Shown: positions 13,165 through 14,325 of the stretch, piece after piece
Numbering within the stretch: the stretch's first letter is position 1
How the letters are laid out: each line of letters begins with the position of its first letter
Source of the DNA: an uncultured Oscillospiraceae bacterium
GTDB taxonomy: Bacteria > Bacillota > Clostridia > Oscillospirales > Acutalibacteraceae
DNA: 14,325 bases
Assembly: GCA_910588415.1 (NCBI GenBank)
Contig: CAJUPK010000053.1
Coordinates: 1-14,325, forward strand
Direction of reading: 5' to 3'
The notes under the pieces: generated by a model
Told to the model about the DNA's origin: nothing
The model's input: only the letters and a program-made list of their open reading frames with translations
The model's database searches: none
Position numbers and translations under genes: made by a program

Positions 13165-14199
13165 TTATACCTGCGCCTTACCTGCCAGAATATTTTTATA
13201 GTCCTCCAAATTCTGCCGCAGCAGGGCCGGAGTATTCAGCTCATAGGGGCATTTGCTCTGGCAGTGACCACAGTTCCTGCAGTTTTCAATGTTCAGCATC
13301 ATGGCCTGGGCCTCGGGGGTCAGCCAGTTGGCCGAGGGGCTGCGGCGGATCAGCTGGCTCATCCGGGCGCACTGGGGTATGTTGATGTTGGCCGGGCAGG
13401 GCAGGCAGTACCCGCAGGACCGGCAGAAATTGCCGATCAGCTCTCCCCGGTCCTTCTCGATGGTGGCCTTAATGGCCGGGTCCTCCATGCTGGGGGGATT
13501 TTCCGCCATCATATAGCCCAAAAACTCCTCCAGCTCCTCCTCCCGCTGTACGCCCCAAATGGGCAGGGTGTTGTCAAACTCCTCCTGCCAGGCATAGGCC
13601 GCGGCAGCGTTGGTGATCAGCCCTCCGGACAGGCCCTTCATGCAGATAAAGCCCACATTCTGCTCTTTGCACAGGTTCACCAGGTCTATGTCCTTCTGCG
13701 TGGCCAGATAGCAGAAGGGGAACTGCAGGGTCTCATACAGGCCAGAGCGCACCGCCTCCTCGGCCACCCACAGCCGGTGGTTGGTGATGCCAATGTGCCG
13801 GATCTTCCCCTGGGTCTTGGCCTCCTCCATGGCCTCATAAAGGCCCGTGCCATCCCCCGGCTTGGGGCAGAAGGCAGGATTGTGGAACTGGTACACATCG
13901 ATATAGTCGGTTTTCAGCAGCCGGAGGCTTGTCTCCAGGTCCTTCCAGAATCCCTCCACTGTGGTTGAAGGGGTCTTGGTGGCAATAAAAATCTTCTCCC
14001 GCACATCCGAAAGGGCCAGGCCCATTTTCTCCTCGCTGTCTGAGTAGGACCGGGCAGTGTCAAAAAAATTCACCCCCGCCTCATAGGCCCTGCGCAGCAG
14101 CTTTCCCGCGTATGACTCGCTCACCCGCTGAATGGGCAGGGCCCCAAAGGCGGTCTTGTTGGCCACAATGCCTGTGCGCCCCAGCGTAACCGTTCTCAT
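13165..14199 (-). CDS. Aldo/keto reductase with C-terminal 4Fe-4S ferredoxin-like domain
   Basis: The product has 344 residues from MRTVTLGRTG (14199), which sits eight or nine bases after AAGGAGG; the ATG at 14217 overlaps that site and is rejected. An aldo/keto reductase TIM barrel covers about residues 1-225, with the catalytic tetrad visible as Asp 47 and Tyr 52 (FFDTARSYSD), Lys 75 (IATKT) and His 106 (YQFHNP). The C-terminal domain has CRSCGYCLPCP (Cys 259, 262, 265, 268) and CRNCGHCQSKCP (Cys 307, 310, 313, 317), enough for two 4Fe-4S clusters. This architecture is common in anaerobes and suggests electron exchange with ferredoxin in a carbonyl reduction, but the substrate is unknown. 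It is monocistronic within the window, with a near-consensus promoter. Confidence 0.92.
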   Translation of the reverse strand: MRTVTLGRTGIVANKTAFGALPIQRVSESYAGKLLRRAYEAGVNFFDTARSYSDSEEKMGLALSDVREKIFIATKTPSTTVEGFWKDLETSLRLLKTDYIDVYQFHNPAFCPKPGDGTGLYEAMEEAKTQGKIRHIGITNHRLWVAEEAVRSGLYETLQFPFCYLATQKDIDLVNLCKEQNVGFICMKGLSGGLITNAAAAYAWQEEFDNTLPIWGVQREEELEEFLGYMMAENPPSMEDPAIKATIEKDRGELIGNFCRSCGYCLPCPANINIPQCARMSQLIRRSPSANWLTPEAQAMMLNIENCRNCGHCQSKCPYELNTPALLRQNLEDYKNILAGKAQV

Positions 14200-14228
14200 A
14201 ATCGTTGCCTCCTTCATGCTTTTGTATC

Positions 14229-14256
14229 ATTATAGCACGCGGGGTTAGAATGTCAA
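14229..14256 (-). promoter_or_regulatory. Near-consensus sigma-A promoter for the aldo/keto reductase
   Basis: On the minus strand, TTGACA (14251-14256) and TATAAT (14229-14234) match both consensus boxes exactly with a 16-base spacer. The start would be near 14222, giving a very short leader of about 22 bases that contains the AAGGAGG site. Confidence 0.88.
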
Positions 14257-14325
14257 GAGCAGGCCCCCGGCAGGAGTGTCCAAACGCAGAGTTAAAAGAA
14301 GTCAAAGAGCGAAAAAGGGAGAGCA

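Overview
The window looks like chromosomal DNA from a GC-rich member of the class Clostridia, probably an Oscillospiraceae-type gut anaerobe related to Flavonifractor or Intestinimonas. This placement is inferred from strong AGGAGG-type ribosome binding sites, an EndoA/NdoA-type MazF toxin, a type I dehydroquinase, an HD-domain CCA-adding enzyme and an aldo/keto reductase with a ferredoxin-like tail. No rRNA, tRNA, CRISPR array or complete insertion sequence was recognised.

Layout: positions 1-2609 (+) hold the end of an MBOAT O-acyltransferase, a DHHW/AlgX-like SGNH protein and trmO, closed by an intrinsic terminator at 2628-2670. Positions 2671-3297 have no convincing gene but are full of repeats: a 158-bp MITE-like element, a cluster of inverted repeats, and a second 193-bp element whose terminal repeat supplies the last codon and stop of the next gene. 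Positions 3298-6096 (-) are a three-gene FecBCD/BtuFCD-type importer (lipoprotein, permease, ATPase) with overlapping genes. Positions 6097-6599 hold an array of about ten small hairpins. Positions 6600-9346 (-) are aroD overlapping a two-module AAA+ protein. Its N-terminal Clp-like module has lost its catalytic motifs and its C-terminal CbxX/CfqX module looks intact. The pair has a good promoter at 9536-9564 and a repeat-containing leader.

Positions 9771-10121 (+) encode a MazF/EndoA toxin with no visible antitoxin. It converges on cca (10255-11601, -) across a perfect 33-bp inverted repeat. Upstream of cca on the same strand is an XRE regulator (11799-12350) whose promoter has a perfect palindrome at its expected start site. 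Divergent from it, a 66-residue two-helix membrane protein (12638-12838, +) has its own promoter. A shorter copy of the first MITE-like element (12850-12960) and a bidirectional terminator (12968-12998) follow. The window ends with a (-) strand iron-sulfur aldo/keto reductase under a near-consensus promoter.

The genes are mostly ordinary metabolic, transport and RNA-processing functions. The unusual content is the intergenic DNA (two repeat families, the hairpin array and the long perfect hairpin) and the AAA+ fusion with a dead first module.
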